Shown piece by piece: positions 34,135 through 42,147 of a DNA stretch of 64,000 nt. The stretch is taken from contig NZ_CP047095.1 in assembly GCF_009806575.1 (NCBI RefSeq), forward strand, positions 2,112,001-2,176,000, read 5' to 3'. Under the pieces are notes generated by a model that searched no databases, was not told the DNA's origin, and saw nothing but the letters and a program-made list of their open reading frames with translations. Positions within the stretch are counted from its first letter, which is position 1; each line of letters opens with the position of its first letter. A program made the translations under genes and the position numbers. The DNA comes from Rossellomorea marisflavi. GTDB taxonomy: Bacteria; Bacillota; Bacilli; Bacillales; Bacillaceae_B.

Positions 34135-34716
34135 ATGTACTCATTTCTCGCAAACCTAGCAAAATTGATTTTTGGAAAAGTGGAAATCCGAAATGCCCAT
34201 CTACTCCCTAAAGATGGGGGTTACATCGTGACGTGTTCCCACAAAACTTGGCTCGACGTCGTCGCTCTAGGCTTCAGTATGCCCGGACCCGTTCACTTTA
34301 TGGCGAAGAAGGAATTATTTGACCGCAAGATTCCCGCTTATATCTTACATAAGATTCATGCCTTTCCTGTGAATCGTGAGAACCCTTCCCCTTCAAGTAT
34401 CAAGAAGCCCGTTAAGCTCCTACGGGCAGGATCGATTGTAGGTGTATTCCCTGGAGGAACCCGTTCAGATGAGGATGTGGAAGCAAAGCGCGGTGCCATC
34501 ACCATTGCAAACCTCTCCAGGGTACCCATTGTACCGGCAGCCTATCACGGGCCTACATCGTTTAAAGAACTATTGCGTAACCGTCATAAAGCCGTTATCG
34601 TTATCGGCCAACCATACACCGTCCGTGCAAAAGACAAGGAACAAATGACTGCGGAAACAAAGGTTTTATCGGGGAAAATCAATGAGTTAATCAAAGAAGC
34701 CCAAAAAATAAGCTGA
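34135..34716 (+). CDS. 1-acyl-sn-glycerol-3-phosphate acyltransferase (PlsC-like)
   Basis: 193 residues. The acyltransferase motif H-x4-D is SHKTWLD (about 35-41). Motif II is FPVNRE and motif III FPGGTRS (about 104-110), with G replacing the usual E of EGTRS. Motif IV is VPIVPAAYHGP. Such enzymes make phosphatidic acid at the membrane. Length and layout resemble B. subtilis YhdO rather than the main PlsC. GATGGGGTGAT before the ATG is a good ribosome site. Confidence 0.87.
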   Translation: MYSFLANLAKLIFGKVEIRNAHLLPKDGGYIVTCSHKTWLDVVALGFSMPGPVHFMAKKELFDRKIPAYILHKIHAFPVNRENPSPSSIKKPVKLLRAGSIVGVFPGGTRSDEDVEAKRGAITIANLSRVPIVPAAYHGPTSFKELLRNRHKAVIVIGQPYTVRAKDKEQMTAETKVLSGKINELIKEAQKIS

Positions 34717-34763
34717 AAGCTGTCCGGACAGATCCGACTTTAGGTCTGTCCGGACAGCTTTTT
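34717..34763 (+). terminator. Terminator of the plsC-like gene
   Basis: AAGCTGTCCGGACAGATCC pairs with GGTCTGTCCGGACAGCTT, then TTTTTG. Confidence 0.9.
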
Positions 34764-34867
34764 GTATGATTCGGTATTCATACATATCATTTAATTTCAT
34801 TTGAACAGGTATGAATCCCTTCCCATGGCAGAAACTATCCAAAGAATGGAGCAGGGAGGAGTATCAA

Positions 34868-35656
34868 ATGAAACGGTTGAATAATGCCGGTGAACAAGGG
34901 AATCTTGCATACGTGAGTATTTTCGGCACCACACAGATTCATTTGAGGAACCCCATGATTGTCGCGTTGTGGTCCATGGCTTTTCCGGGGTTCGGTCATC
35001 TCCTTCTTTCCAAATACCTTAGAGGTTTCGCCCTGGTGATTTGGGAGATCTATATCAACCAGACCATCCATCTGAATACAGCCATGGTTTATACGTTCAT
35101 GGGTGATATCGACGCAGCTAAAAGCGTCCTTGATGTACAATTCATGCACTTGTATATTCCGGTGTACTTGTTTGCCATATGGGATAGCCATAGAACCGCC
35201 GTCGACTTGAATAAGGTTTATTTGAGTCATATAGGAAACAAGTCGAGCATCAATCAGAGACTCATTATACATCCTTTAGAAATCAACTATCTCGACAAGC
35301 GATGCCCTGTTTCAGCTTTTTTTTGGTCGATGGCTATACCGAGCGTCGGGCATTTTTATAATCATCGGATTGTATCCGGTCTTTTCACGCTGGTGACCAC
35401 TGTAATTTACGTATACCACTCCCATCTGTTGGAGGGAATTCATTATCTCATTTTAGGAAGAGTGGAAACCGCCATAAATGTGCTTGATAAACAATGGTTA
35501 TTGTATATGCCGTCCTTTTATTTTTTCACCATATATGATGCGTATGTGGGGGTTGTAGAGAACAATAAACTTTTCGACCGGGAACAGTCGGCTCTTCTAA
35601 AAAAGTATTATCAGAAGGGATCTTTGTTGATTGGTAGAGGATGGAGGGTCAGGTAG
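34868..35656 (+). CDS. Membrane protein with an internal duplication
   Basis: 262 residues, not assigned to a family. Two repeats of about 85 residues align: IVALWSMAFPGFGHLLLSKY ... KSVLDVQFMHLYIPVYLFAI, and VSAFFWSMAIPSVGHFYNHR ... INVLDKQWLLYMPSFYFFTI. The shared marks are WSMA-x-P-x-x-GH, VLD-x-Q and a closing D-x(8,10)-N. Each repeat has about three membrane segments. GGGAGGAG before ATG 34868 sets the start. Its TAG overlaps the GTG of the next gene by one base, so translation is coupled. Confidence 0.75.
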   Translation: MKRLNNAGEQGNLAYVSIFGTTQIHLRNPMIVALWSMAFPGFGHLLLSKYLRGFALVIWEIYINQTIHLNTAMVYTFMGDIDAAKSVLDVQFMHLYIPVYLFAIWDSHRTAVDLNKVYLSHIGNKSSINQRLIIHPLEINYLDKRCPVSAFFWSMAIPSVGHFYNHRIVSGLFTLVTTVIYVYHSHLLEGIHYLILGRVETAINVLDKQWLLYMPSFYFFTIYDAYVGVVENNKLFDREQSALLKKYYQKGSLLIGRGWRVR

Positions 35657-36117
35657 TGCAAATCATCGCATCGTTCAATCATTCATCCTACATTGAGATG
35701 AGCATCGTCAAGCTTGAAGAGAGGGGATTGGATGATCTATATGCCATCCCCCTAGAAAGCAGGAAGAAAGAAACAAGGCTGTTTGACTCCATCCATTATT
35801 CTGATGGCCATTCCCTTCTCAATAAAGGTATGTTCCTGGCTGTCATCTTTTCGGTCATAACCACTAGTCGTGGGTTTGTATTGGAATGGGGGCCGATCTA
35901 TTGGGGATTGATTGGTGCAGGGAGCGGACTAGTCCTTGGTTTCCTTATAGACCTGTTCCTGGTTAGGTTCAAGGAGAGAAAACAGATCCTCACCGATCAT
36001 GCTCAGCCATCTGAGATCATCCTTATCATCAACTGCGGGAACAAGGATGAAGAATGGGTGACCCAGATGCTTTGGGAGCACCATGCATTGGGTATTGCCG
36101 CAGTAGGAAAAGAGTGA
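35656..36117 (+). CDS. Small membrane protein coupled to the duplicated membrane protein
   Basis: 153 residues. A strand-helix-strand unit (MQIIASFNHSSYIEMSIVKL) is followed by a two-helix membrane hairpin (about 60-105) and a second strand-helix-strand unit (SEIILIINCGNKDEEWVTQM). The two soluble parts may fold together on one side of the membrane, as in general-stress-17M-like domains (inference). GTG 35656 is seven bases after GGAGGG and overlaps the previous stop. Function unknown; it presumably works with its partner. Confidence 0.72.
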   Translation: MQIIASFNHSSYIEMSIVKLEERGLDDLYAIPLESRKKETRLFDSIHYSDGHSLLNKGMFLAVIFSVITTSRGFVLEWGPIYWGLIGAGSGLVLGFLIDLFLVRFKERKQILTDHAQPSEIILIINCGNKDEEWVTQMLWEHHALGIAAVGKE

Positions 36118-36135
36118 AAGGAAGGAACAGACGAT

Positions 36136-36168
36136 AAAAAAACCATTCAATATCTCATTATTGAATGG
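36136..36168 (-). terminator. Terminator of the FbpA-like gene
   Basis: On the minus strand CCATTCAATA/TATTGAATGG, six-base loop, then TTTTTTT. Confidence 0.88.
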
Positions 36169-36202
36169 CTTGAACCTAACCAGATGGGGGTTCGTGATCG
36201 GT

Positions 36203-36400
36203 TTAAAGGGTCGCTTTGGCACCATTTACCCAATGGATGGAGCCGGACTCAGTGTGTGGGTGACATTCTTTTTTTACGCAGCGAAACTCCTCTTCCAATT
36301 CTTCAAGGGTCAGTTCAAACAGTTGCCTTTCTCCTTTTTTGTACACTTTATGGACGATCAGTTTATTGATCAATTCATTCCTTCTTTGCGTAGTTTCCAT
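36203..36400 (-). CDS. FbpA-family small protein behind a SAM riboswitch
   Basis: 65 residues. RRNELINKLIVHKVYKKGER followed by QLFELTLEELEEEF matches the FbpA (Fur-regulated basic protein) family motif R-x3-LI-x-KLI-x3-YK-x(4)-QL-ELTL-x-L. B. subtilis FbpA acts in the iron-sparing response and is controlled by Fur. Here the C-terminus adds CVKKECHPH, a possible metal-binding cluster, and no Fur box is visible. Instead a complete SAM-I riboswitch with terminator lies directly upstream, so expression should rise when S-adenosylmethionine is scarce. ATG 36400 is chosen with GAGGAGTG. Confidence 0.82.
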   Translation of the reverse strand: METTQRRNELINKLIVHKVYKKGERQLFELTLEELEEEFRCVKKECHPHTESGSIHWVNGAKATL

Positions 36401-36435
36401 CGTATTCACTCCTCATGGATAGTAAGGAAGAGGAT

Positions 36436-36586
36436 AAAAAAATCCCTCTTCGGGATAAGAAGAAGGATTGCCCGGACTCTTCAACTCATCTTTCAAGCAG
36501 CTGCTTGAGGAATTAGCACAGTGTTCCCATTAAGGAATCTGTTGCTGAGGTTTCACAGGGCCATTCCCTCTACCTCTCTTGATAAG
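36436..36586 (-). promoter_or_regulatory. SAM-I (S-box) riboswitch with terminator
   Basis: Read on the minus strand, the aptamer (36586-36485) begins CTTATCAAGAGAGG, contains GAGGGAATGGCCCTGTGAAA, CCTCAGCAAC, GTGCTAATTCC and ends GATGAG, which pairs with CTTATC as helix P1. These are the conserved S-box core elements. A terminator follows at 36469-36436 (AATCCTTCTTC/GAAGAGGGATT, 11 bp, then seven T). SAM binding should favour termination. Confidence 0.93.
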
Positions 36587-36601
36587 TATTGTATTGTTTA
36601 T

Positions 36602-36635
36602 ATTGTAAACCAAGTATACCAAGTTGTCAACTTGG
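36602..36635 (-). promoter_or_regulatory. Sigma-A promoter of the S-box gene with overlapping palindrome
   Basis: On the minus strand TTGACA (36630-36625), 17 bases, TACAAT (36607-36602). The aptamer starts about 16 bases after the -10. A perfect 8-1-8 palindrome, CCAAGTTG-T-CAACTTGG (36619-36635), covers the -35, and the half ACTTGGT recurs in the spacer. This may be an operator for an unidentified regulator. Confidence 0.7.
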
Positions 36636-36742
36636 TTTAATGTGCGTTTTCAGACACACAAACTTAGAGTGAATCACTCGAATATCCCGGCCAATCATGA
36701 TACCGTATGAATAGAATGAATTAAGCGTTTGGAGTGAACAGG

Positions 36743-38131
36743 ATGAAGACAGTGGCAGTTGTCGGTGGAGGTATCACCGGTCTCACGACACTATATTACC
36801 TTCAGGAATACTTAAAAGATGAAGAGGTAAGGCTCCTTTTGATTGAAGGGGAACATAAATTTGGCGGTAAAATCAAATCGATTCCATCGGATCCCTTCAT
36901 TATCGAAGCCGGTGCAGATTCCATTGTATCAAGACATCCCGGGGTACTTGAGCTTATCGGTGAGGTAGGGCTTATGGATGAACTTGTGTACAACGAAACG
37001 GGTACATCGTTTATCTATACTCAGGACACATTACATAAGATTCCAAGTGATTCGGTGTTTGGTATCCCCATGACAATAGATTCCCTGATGGAAAGTACGC
37101 TGATTTCAGATGACGGAAAAAGGGCTGCACTCCGGGATTTCGAAACAGTGAATGAGACGTTCACCAAGGAAGATTCCATCGGGGATTTCCTGGAGTCCTT
37201 CTTGGGGAAAGAGCTCGTTCAAAACCAGATTGCACCCGTCTTATCGGGTGTATATTCAGGAGATTTATACACACTGAGCATGTCCTCCACACTTCCGTAC
37301 CTATTAGATTATAAAAATGACTATGGCAGTATCATGAAGGGTCTATGGATCAACCGAGAAAAACATCAGGGGAAGTCCAATAAGAAATTTGTTTCGTTTA
37401 AAACCGGACTATCTGCCATCATCGATCGATTGGATGAGCGCACGCCGCATTCAGAAAAGTACAAGGCGAACGGACTGGAAAGTCTGCAAAAAGCCGGTGG
37501 CACTTATTCATTGGAGCTCACCAATGGTGAAATCATATCAGCGGATGCAGTCGTCCTGGCGATTCCGCACGATCAGGCAAGGAAGATTTTGGGGCACCCG
37601 GTACTGGATGAAGGCTTTTCACTCCTTAAGAATAAATCCCTTAAAAGTATATACCTTGGATTTGAACTCCCTGACACCGTATTGCCTGCAGATGGCACTG
37701 GGTTCATCGTTGCGGAAGAACAAAACGGGGTTAAATGTGATGCTTGCACATGGACCAGCAGGAAGTGGAAGCATACCTCTTTGAATAGTCAGCTTCTTGT
37801 GAGGCTTTTCTATAAGGATTCCAATCCACATTGGGAACAGATCCATGATCTCACTCAAGATGAATTGCTTCTTATAGCACTCCGGGATATAGAGGCGACG
37901 ATCGGCATCAAAGGCAAACAGCCCATTCTTCAGGAAGTAACGGACTGGTCCGGCCTGATGCCGAATTACAATATGGAACATGCACAATCAGTGAGACAAC
38001 TGGAAACAAACCTTGCTGTTGAATTCCCTGGGGTCATGCTTGCTGGCGCTTCCTATTACGGTGTGGGCATTGGTGCCTGTATACAGAATGGAAAGAAGAC
38101 AGCGGAGCTGCTGTCTTCACGACTTCGCTAA
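36743..38131 (+). CDS. hemY: Coproporphyrinogen/protoporphyrinogen oxidase (HemY/CgoX)
   Basis: A 462-residue FAD enzyme that oxidises coproporphyrinogen III (or protoporphyrinogen IX) in Gram-positive haem synthesis. FAD motif: VAVVGGGITGLTTLYYLQEY at about 4-23; then IEAGADSIV, SVFGIP, SGVYSGDLYTLSM, FKTGLSAI. The C-terminal FAD loop is AGASYYGVGIGACI. B. subtilis has hemY in hemEHY; here no hem genes are adjacent, so this may be a stand-alone or second copy. ATG 36743 is favoured over GTG 36734 (GGAG about nine bases before the ATG). Its end overlaps the convergent permease by 15 bases. Confidence 0.9.
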   Translation: MKTVAVVGGGITGLTTLYYLQEYLKDEEVRLLLIEGEHKFGGKIKSIPSDPFIIEAGADSIVSRHPGVLELIGEVGLMDELVYNETGTSFIYTQDTLHKIPSDSVFGIPMTIDSLMESTLISDDGKRAALRDFETVNETFTKEDSIGDFLESFLGKELVQNQIAPVLSGVYSGDLYTLSMSSTLPYLLDYKNDYGSIMKGLWINREKHQGKSNKKFVSFKTGLSAIIDRLDERTPHSEKYKANGLESLQKAGGTYSLELTNGEIISADAVVLAIPHDQARKILGHPVLDEGFSLLKNKSLKSIYLGFELPDTVLPADGTGFIVAEEQNGVKCDACTWTSRKWKHTSLNSQLLVRLFYKDSNPHWEQIHDLTQDELLLIALRDIEATIGIKGKQPILQEVTDWSGLMPNYNMEHAQSVRQLETNLAVEFPGVMLAGASYYGVGIGACIQNGKKTAELLSSRLR

Positions 38132-39424
38132 ACGACGGGATGACTTATAGTTGAACAGCAGGGAGGCTAAACTGATCAGCACCAGAAGCACCATGCTCAA
38201 ATAGAATCCATATCTGCTTTCCTTCAGTGTGAACGTCCCGCTGATGGCCAACACGAGGATGGCCAATGCAAACAGGCTCACTCCGTTTCTCCTGACATCT
38301 TTGTCAAGTAGCTTGAAGGATGAAAGCAGGATGAATGCCCAATTACAGAGTAGCAGGATGCCTGCGGCAGTGATGAAGGCCTCAAAGATGATCCCTGGCA
38401 AGAGATGAGAAGCAATGATGGCGATTCCCATACCGGCAACGGAGAGGCAGAGGGAAGGAAGAGGGATATCCCTCTTCCATTTTCTTTTGAATATCCTTGG
38501 TGCTTCACCTTCATCCGCCATAGACCGAAGGAGGCGGGTGACGCTGAATAACGCTGCAGCCAATGCAGAAAAACCGGCTATCAGGATGACGCCGTTAAAA
38601 CATGAGGCAACGATGGGGACATGTCCACGATTCAGGACGGATATAAATGGGCTCTCCTCACTGGAAAAGTGGGTGGGTGCCTGCAGTTTCATTGTCACCC
38701 AAAGGGCCAATACGTACAATGAGCCAAGGCAAAGGATCAGTGCTCTCCCGCTTTTGAAAATGTCTTTGGTTTCCGTGAGCCGGGAAGCCATCAGCCCGAT
38801 AACTTCGATGCCTGCGAAGGAATAGAAAGCAAAGATCAAGGAAGTCCTCATCCGATTGAATCCTTCATCTAATGGCATTGAACCATTCAGGTGGAAGTGG
38901 TTTCTGCCTCCAGATAACAGTGATGCCCCGATGAATAGGAAGATCACAAGTGCTGAAAGCTTGATGACTGAAAAAAAGTCTTCCGCTATATCAAATCCCC
39001 TTGCTCCGAGTAGTACGACCGTGATGGATAGCACCGCAAAGATAAGGGTGAAAACCCAAAGGGGAATGGAAGGGAACCAGTACCTGGACAAAATCCCAAG
39101 GGCGGTTAACTGACCTCCCATGATCAATACGGTGGAAATCCAATAGATCCAACCGCACAGGAACGCCGCCCATCTTCCGTATGCTTTTCCAGCATAGGTA
39201 CAGAAGGATCCTTCGCAAGGATCGGCCATGGTCATCATGGCAAGCCGTTTATACACGATCCAGGTTGCGAACGCAGCGATAAGAAACGCAGGGATGGTGA
39301 ACCCGCCCGATGATTTCAGCGCAATTCCAGTACCAAGGAAATACCCCGTCCCAACCGTACCTCCAGCACCGATCAAGGAAAGATGCCACCAGGAAAGAGA
39401 AGGCTCAGCTGATTGATTCTTCAT
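38117..39424 (-). CDS. APC-superfamily amino acid permease
   Basis: 435 residues with about 12 membrane segments. LSLIGAGGTVGTGYFLGTGI is the conserved helix 1 glycine motif of amino acid permeases. FYSFAGIEVIGLMASRLTET marks helix 6, with the usual F/G-G-x-E motif. Substrate unknown. GGAGG lies before ATG 39424, which overlaps the upstream MFS stop as ATGA, so the two are co-translated. Convergent overlap with hemY at the 3' end leaves no terminator between them. Confidence 0.88.
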   Translation of the reverse strand: MKNQSAEPSLSWWHLSLIGAGGTVGTGYFLGTGIALKSSGGFTIPAFLIAAFATWIVYKRLAMMTMADPCEGSFCTYAGKAYGRWAAFLCGWIYWISTVLIMGGQLTALGILSRYWFPSIPLWVFTLIFAVLSITVVLLGARGFDIAEDFFSVIKLSALVIFLFIGASLLSGGRNHFHLNGSMPLDEGFNRMRTSLIFAFYSFAGIEVIGLMASRLTETKDIFKSGRALILCLGSLYVLALWVTMKLQAPTHFSSEESPFISVLNRGHVPIVASCFNGVILIAGFSALAAALFSVTRLLRSMADEGEAPRIFKRKWKRDIPLPSLCLSVAGMGIAIIASHLLPGIIFEAFITAAGILLLCNWAFILLSSFKLLDKDVRRNGVSLFALAILVLAISGTFTLKESRYGFYLSMVLLVLISLASLLFNYKSSRRLAKS

Positions 39425-40659
39425 GATGATCCTCCAGCCTGTTGCGGGTTCGTTTTTTCTTCTGTGTGGACCCAAAACAGAACCAAGATGATGATGATCA
39501 CCGCAAAAAGTCCCGCACCGATGAAACTCACATTCAACCCATTTTTCATAACCAGCGAAACCAAAGGGGGTCCTGCAGCGACACCGATAAAACGGGAGGA
39601 ACTATAAAGCGAAGAAATGGTCCCTCGTTCTTCTTTTTCAATGTTTTCCGTAATCAGGGCATCGAGGGTCGGTAAAAGGGCACCGATGGCTATCCCGATT
39701 AAACCTGTGAGGCAGAGCAGGAAGACCAACTGTTCTCTGAGAAAACCGACGAATGGCACACATAGGGTCAAGAGGGCAAGACAGCCAACCATGATCCCTT
39801 TCATTCGTTTCAAATTTCCTTTGATGTTCTTTCCCGAGATGTAAGAAGCGACACAAAGGGCAAGCAGAGGGATCGCCAGGACAAACCCCTTCTTCACACC
39901 ATATAAGTGATGGATCTTTTCGAATGAATCACTCAAGTAAAAAAGAATGCCGAATAGGACCAGCATCACATACGCACCTATTGTAAATACTGTGCAAATC
40001 CACTTGCCATGCTCCTTGAAGATCCCTTTCGTTTTCTTGATGAACTCCTTAAGTTCGACAGGGGCATCCTTTTTTTTAGGTACTTTAATGAAAAAAATGA
40101 CCAGCAGGATGGAAATAAGGCTGAAAAAAGAGATGGAGAAAAACGGCAGGAACCATAAGAAAGCCGCGAAAGCCGCTCCCAAAATGGGGCTCAATACCTT
40201 GCCGAACGTATTGGACGTTTCGATGATTCCAAGGCATGAGCTTGTTTTCTCATCATCATCTTTGTATAGATCACCTACAAGGGGCAGAATGATGGGGGCT
40301 GCACCTGCTGCACCGATCCCTTGCAGGACCCTCCCGATAATGATCCAAAGGAAAGGATCATTCATTTTCCATGATGCGTAGCCTGCAATCAGACCGCCGA
40401 TTAAAGAAAACACAAGACTCGGAAGGATGACCATTTTCCGTCCGAACCGATCCGACAAATAGCCGGCAATGGGAATAAGGAAGATGGAAGCAATAGAATA
40501 ACTCGTGATGATCATGCTGGTTTGGAAGGATGAGATGCCAACCTTCTTTTCAAAAATCGGAAGTACTGGTATCAACATGGAGTTCCCCAGCGTCATGACG
40601 AGTGGGATGGAGGCCATACTGACGACACACCAGTTACTCACTTTTGATTGATCGTTCAT
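39421..40659 (-). CDS. MFS transporter (DHA1 drug-efflux type)
   Basis: 412 residues with 12 membrane segments. Motif A, GYLSDRFGRKM, lies between helices 2 and 3. GRVLQGIGAAGAAPIILPLVGD is helix 4. ETSNTFGKVLSPILGA is the helix 5 antiporter motif. This suggests export of a small molecule, similar to Bmr or YmfD-type pumps. The stop overlaps the start of the amino acid permease. Whether exporter and importer share a substrate is unknown. GAGGTG precedes the ATG. Confidence 0.87.
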   Translation of the reverse strand: MNDQSKVSNWCVVSMASIPLVMTLGNSMLIPVLPIFEKKVGISSFQTSMIITSYSIASIFLIPIAGYLSDRFGRKMVILPSLVFSLIGGLIAGYASWKMNDPFLWIIIGRVLQGIGAAGAAPIILPLVGDLYKDDDEKTSSCLGIIETSNTFGKVLSPILGAAFAAFLWFLPFFSISFFSLISILLVIFFIKVPKKKDAPVELKEFIKKTKGIFKEHGKWICTVFTIGAYVMLVLFGILFYLSDSFEKIHHLYGVKKGFVLAIPLLALCVASYISGKNIKGNLKRMKGIMVGCLALLTLCVPFVGFLREQLVFLLCLTGLIGIAIGALLPTLDALITENIEKEERGTISSLYSSSRFIGVAAGPPLVSLVMKNGLNVSFIGAGLFAVIIIILVLFWVHTEEKTNPQQAGGSS

Positions 40660-40815
40660 TTTGACACCTCATAGTCATTATGGTTTCTCAAATAATGTTC
40701 CTTCTTACCAGTATGCGGCACGGCTTCGAGTGCAATTCGTCTTAAATTATTCCAAGTGACAGAGTGGTCGATTGTAAGTAGGCATTCTTATTTACGATCA
40801 CCTAAAGGAGCACAC

Positions 40816-40846
40816 CAAAAAGAGGCTGCAGCCGCACAGCCTCTTG
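40816..40846 (-). terminator. Terminator of the tautomerase gene
   Basis: On the minus strand AAGAGGCTG/CAGCCTCTT with an eight-base loop, then a short T run. Confidence 0.85.
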
Positions 40847-40858
40847 AATCGTTCTCTT

Positions 40859-41248
40859 TTAAAGCTTACCTGTAAGAAATTGAGCTTCCCCTTCACCGAA
40901 ACTCCAATCTGCATCACGATTCGTAACAATCGATACCATCAGATCATCTGGTGAGATGCCGCAGTCCTTCTCAAGTTTTTCAGCCAGCAGTTGATACAAT
41001 TTCTTTTTCTGTTGATCGGTCCGTTGTTTACTCGTGATGGTGATGACGACCACATCATCGCTTCTGTTGAAGCCCAGTCCCGTGTCTTCAATGATCATCT
41101 CGTGCTTCGGGTGTTGATGAACGATCTGATAGCGGTCCCTTTCAGGAACACCAAAAGCCTCAAGGACTGCTTGATGGGCACTATCCAATATTTTTTTTAC
41201 TGTCGAAGGGTCTCTTCCTTCGATTAGATCGAATGTAAGCAATGGCAT
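40859..41248 (-). CDS. Tautomerase-family protein
   Basis: 129 residues beginning [13 protein letters not shown], which places Pro at position 2 after Met removal, the catalytic base of the 4-oxalocrotonate tautomerase superfamily. Two beta-alpha-beta units follow ([20 protein letters not shown] and [20 protein letters not shown]), the double-length form seen in YrdN-type members. Natural substrate unknown. GGAGG before ATG 41248 sets the start; a much longer open frame upstream is not used. Confidence 0.87.
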   Translation of the reverse strand: MPLLTFDLIEGRDPSTVKKILDSAHQAVLEAFGVPERDRYQIVHQHPKHEMIIEDTGLGFNRSDDVVVITITSKQRTDQQKKKLYQLLAEKLEKDCGISPDDLMVSIVTNRDADWSFGEGEAQFLTGKL

Positions 41249-41410
41249 ATAAAAGCCTCCTAATCTTGATGATACCGATAAGATACCACCCCAGAGCAAC
41301 GTTAAACATGGTAATGAATGACGGCACGAATGACTTGAAAAAAACGGGTCATTCCATACATAATGGAAATAAATCCATTTATAATTAGAAATTGTGAGAG
41401 GAAGATGTTT

Positions 41411-41818
41411 GTGACATGTCACATTTTGATTGCCACAATCAGGAATATAGATGTCGAATCGACCAGATGGGAAGAAGAGTTCGGGATCGGCTTGAAATCC
41501 GCGGAACAATATAGGGGAGATGTACCTTTCACATTGCCGTATCTCTATGAGGCGTATGATGATGACCTTCCGTTATTAATGTTGTTGAATGAGCTCATGG
41601 CAATAGGGGATGTAGTCGAGCTGTATGAATATTGTGAAGGGAAGAAGGGAGGAGTGGCCGTGAATAGAAGAGAGGAAGCCGTAACGGTGAATCTCCATCA
41701 AAAGACTTATCAGGATCAGCATGGAACCTATAAGTTGAATCAAAAAAAATGGCTGAATGACCTGGCCACCAAGAGGTATTTGACTGACCGTAGTGTGACC
41801 ACCTTCCTTAAATATTAA
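41411..41818 (+). CDS. Hypothetical acidic protein upstream of the ileS leader
   Basis: About 135 residues, no membrane segment and no known motif. [20 protein letters not shown] opens a beta-rich region. [20 protein letters not shown] and a basic C-terminal helix region follow. I cannot assign a family. GAGAGGAAG fits GTG 41411 about eight bases away; ATG 41405 is a close alternative. No terminator is seen before the ileS promoter 24 bases downstream. Confidence 0.55.
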   Translation: MTCHILIATIRNIDVESTRWEEEFGIGLKSAEQYRGDVPFTLPYLYEAYDDDLPLLMLLNELMAIGDVVELYEYCEGKKGGVAVNRREEAVTVNLHQKTYQDQHGTYKLNQKKWLNDLATKRYLTDRSVTTFLKY

Positions 41819-41841
41819 AAGGATGAATAAGGAAAAAATGA

Positions 41842-41870
41842 TTGACTTTTACAAGATGAGGGTGTATCCT
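41842..41870 (+). promoter_or_regulatory. Sigma-A promoter of the ileS leader
   Basis: TTGACT (41842-41847), 17 bases, TATCCT (41865-41870). It would start the T-box transcript near 41877. Confidence 0.65.
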
Positions 41871-41876
41871 TTTGGA

Positions 41877-42116
41877 AATATTCAAATTCCATGACGGGAA
41901 GAGTACAGAAGGAAACCTCCTTAAGAGAGCCGCTGTGTGGTGAGAAGCGGTGGAGAACCTTTCGGAAAATCACCCCCGAGAAGTCCTGCTGAAGGAAGCA
42001 TAGGCAGGGTCGGTGCACAGCCGTTAATGTGTTGACCGAGTGCCGTACAATTTGTGCGGAAGATGGGTGGTACCGCGGAATAACATCCGTCCCTTTTTAT
42101 AAGGGGCGGTTTTTTT
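41877..42116 (+). promoter_or_regulatory. T-box riboswitch (Ile) upstream of ileS
   Basis: The leader contains AGAGAGCCG and GGTGAGAAGCGG stem I elements, a likely ATC isoleucine specifier at 41969-41971 followed by A, the T-box TGGGTGGTACCGCGG (42064-42078) and a terminator CCGTCCCTT/AAGGGGCGG (42087-42116) with seven T. Uncharged tRNA-Ile should stabilise the antiterminator. Confidence 0.92.
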
Positions 42117-42147
42117 GTTTGATCATTCAGAGGGAAGAGGGTTCACG

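Noticed and set aside
36161-36508. Plus-strand open frames over the S-box leader
   Set aside because: They lie opposite the FbpA-like gene and the structured riboswitch, with no ribosome site.
36400-36660. A Fur box in front of the FbpA-like gene
   Set aside because: I searched for a TGATAATNATTATCA-type site on both strands and found only the S-box and an unrelated palindrome.
42115-42147. Upstream extension of the ileS reading frame
   Set aside because: It overlaps the T-box terminator; GAGGGAAGAGGG fits ATG 42148.
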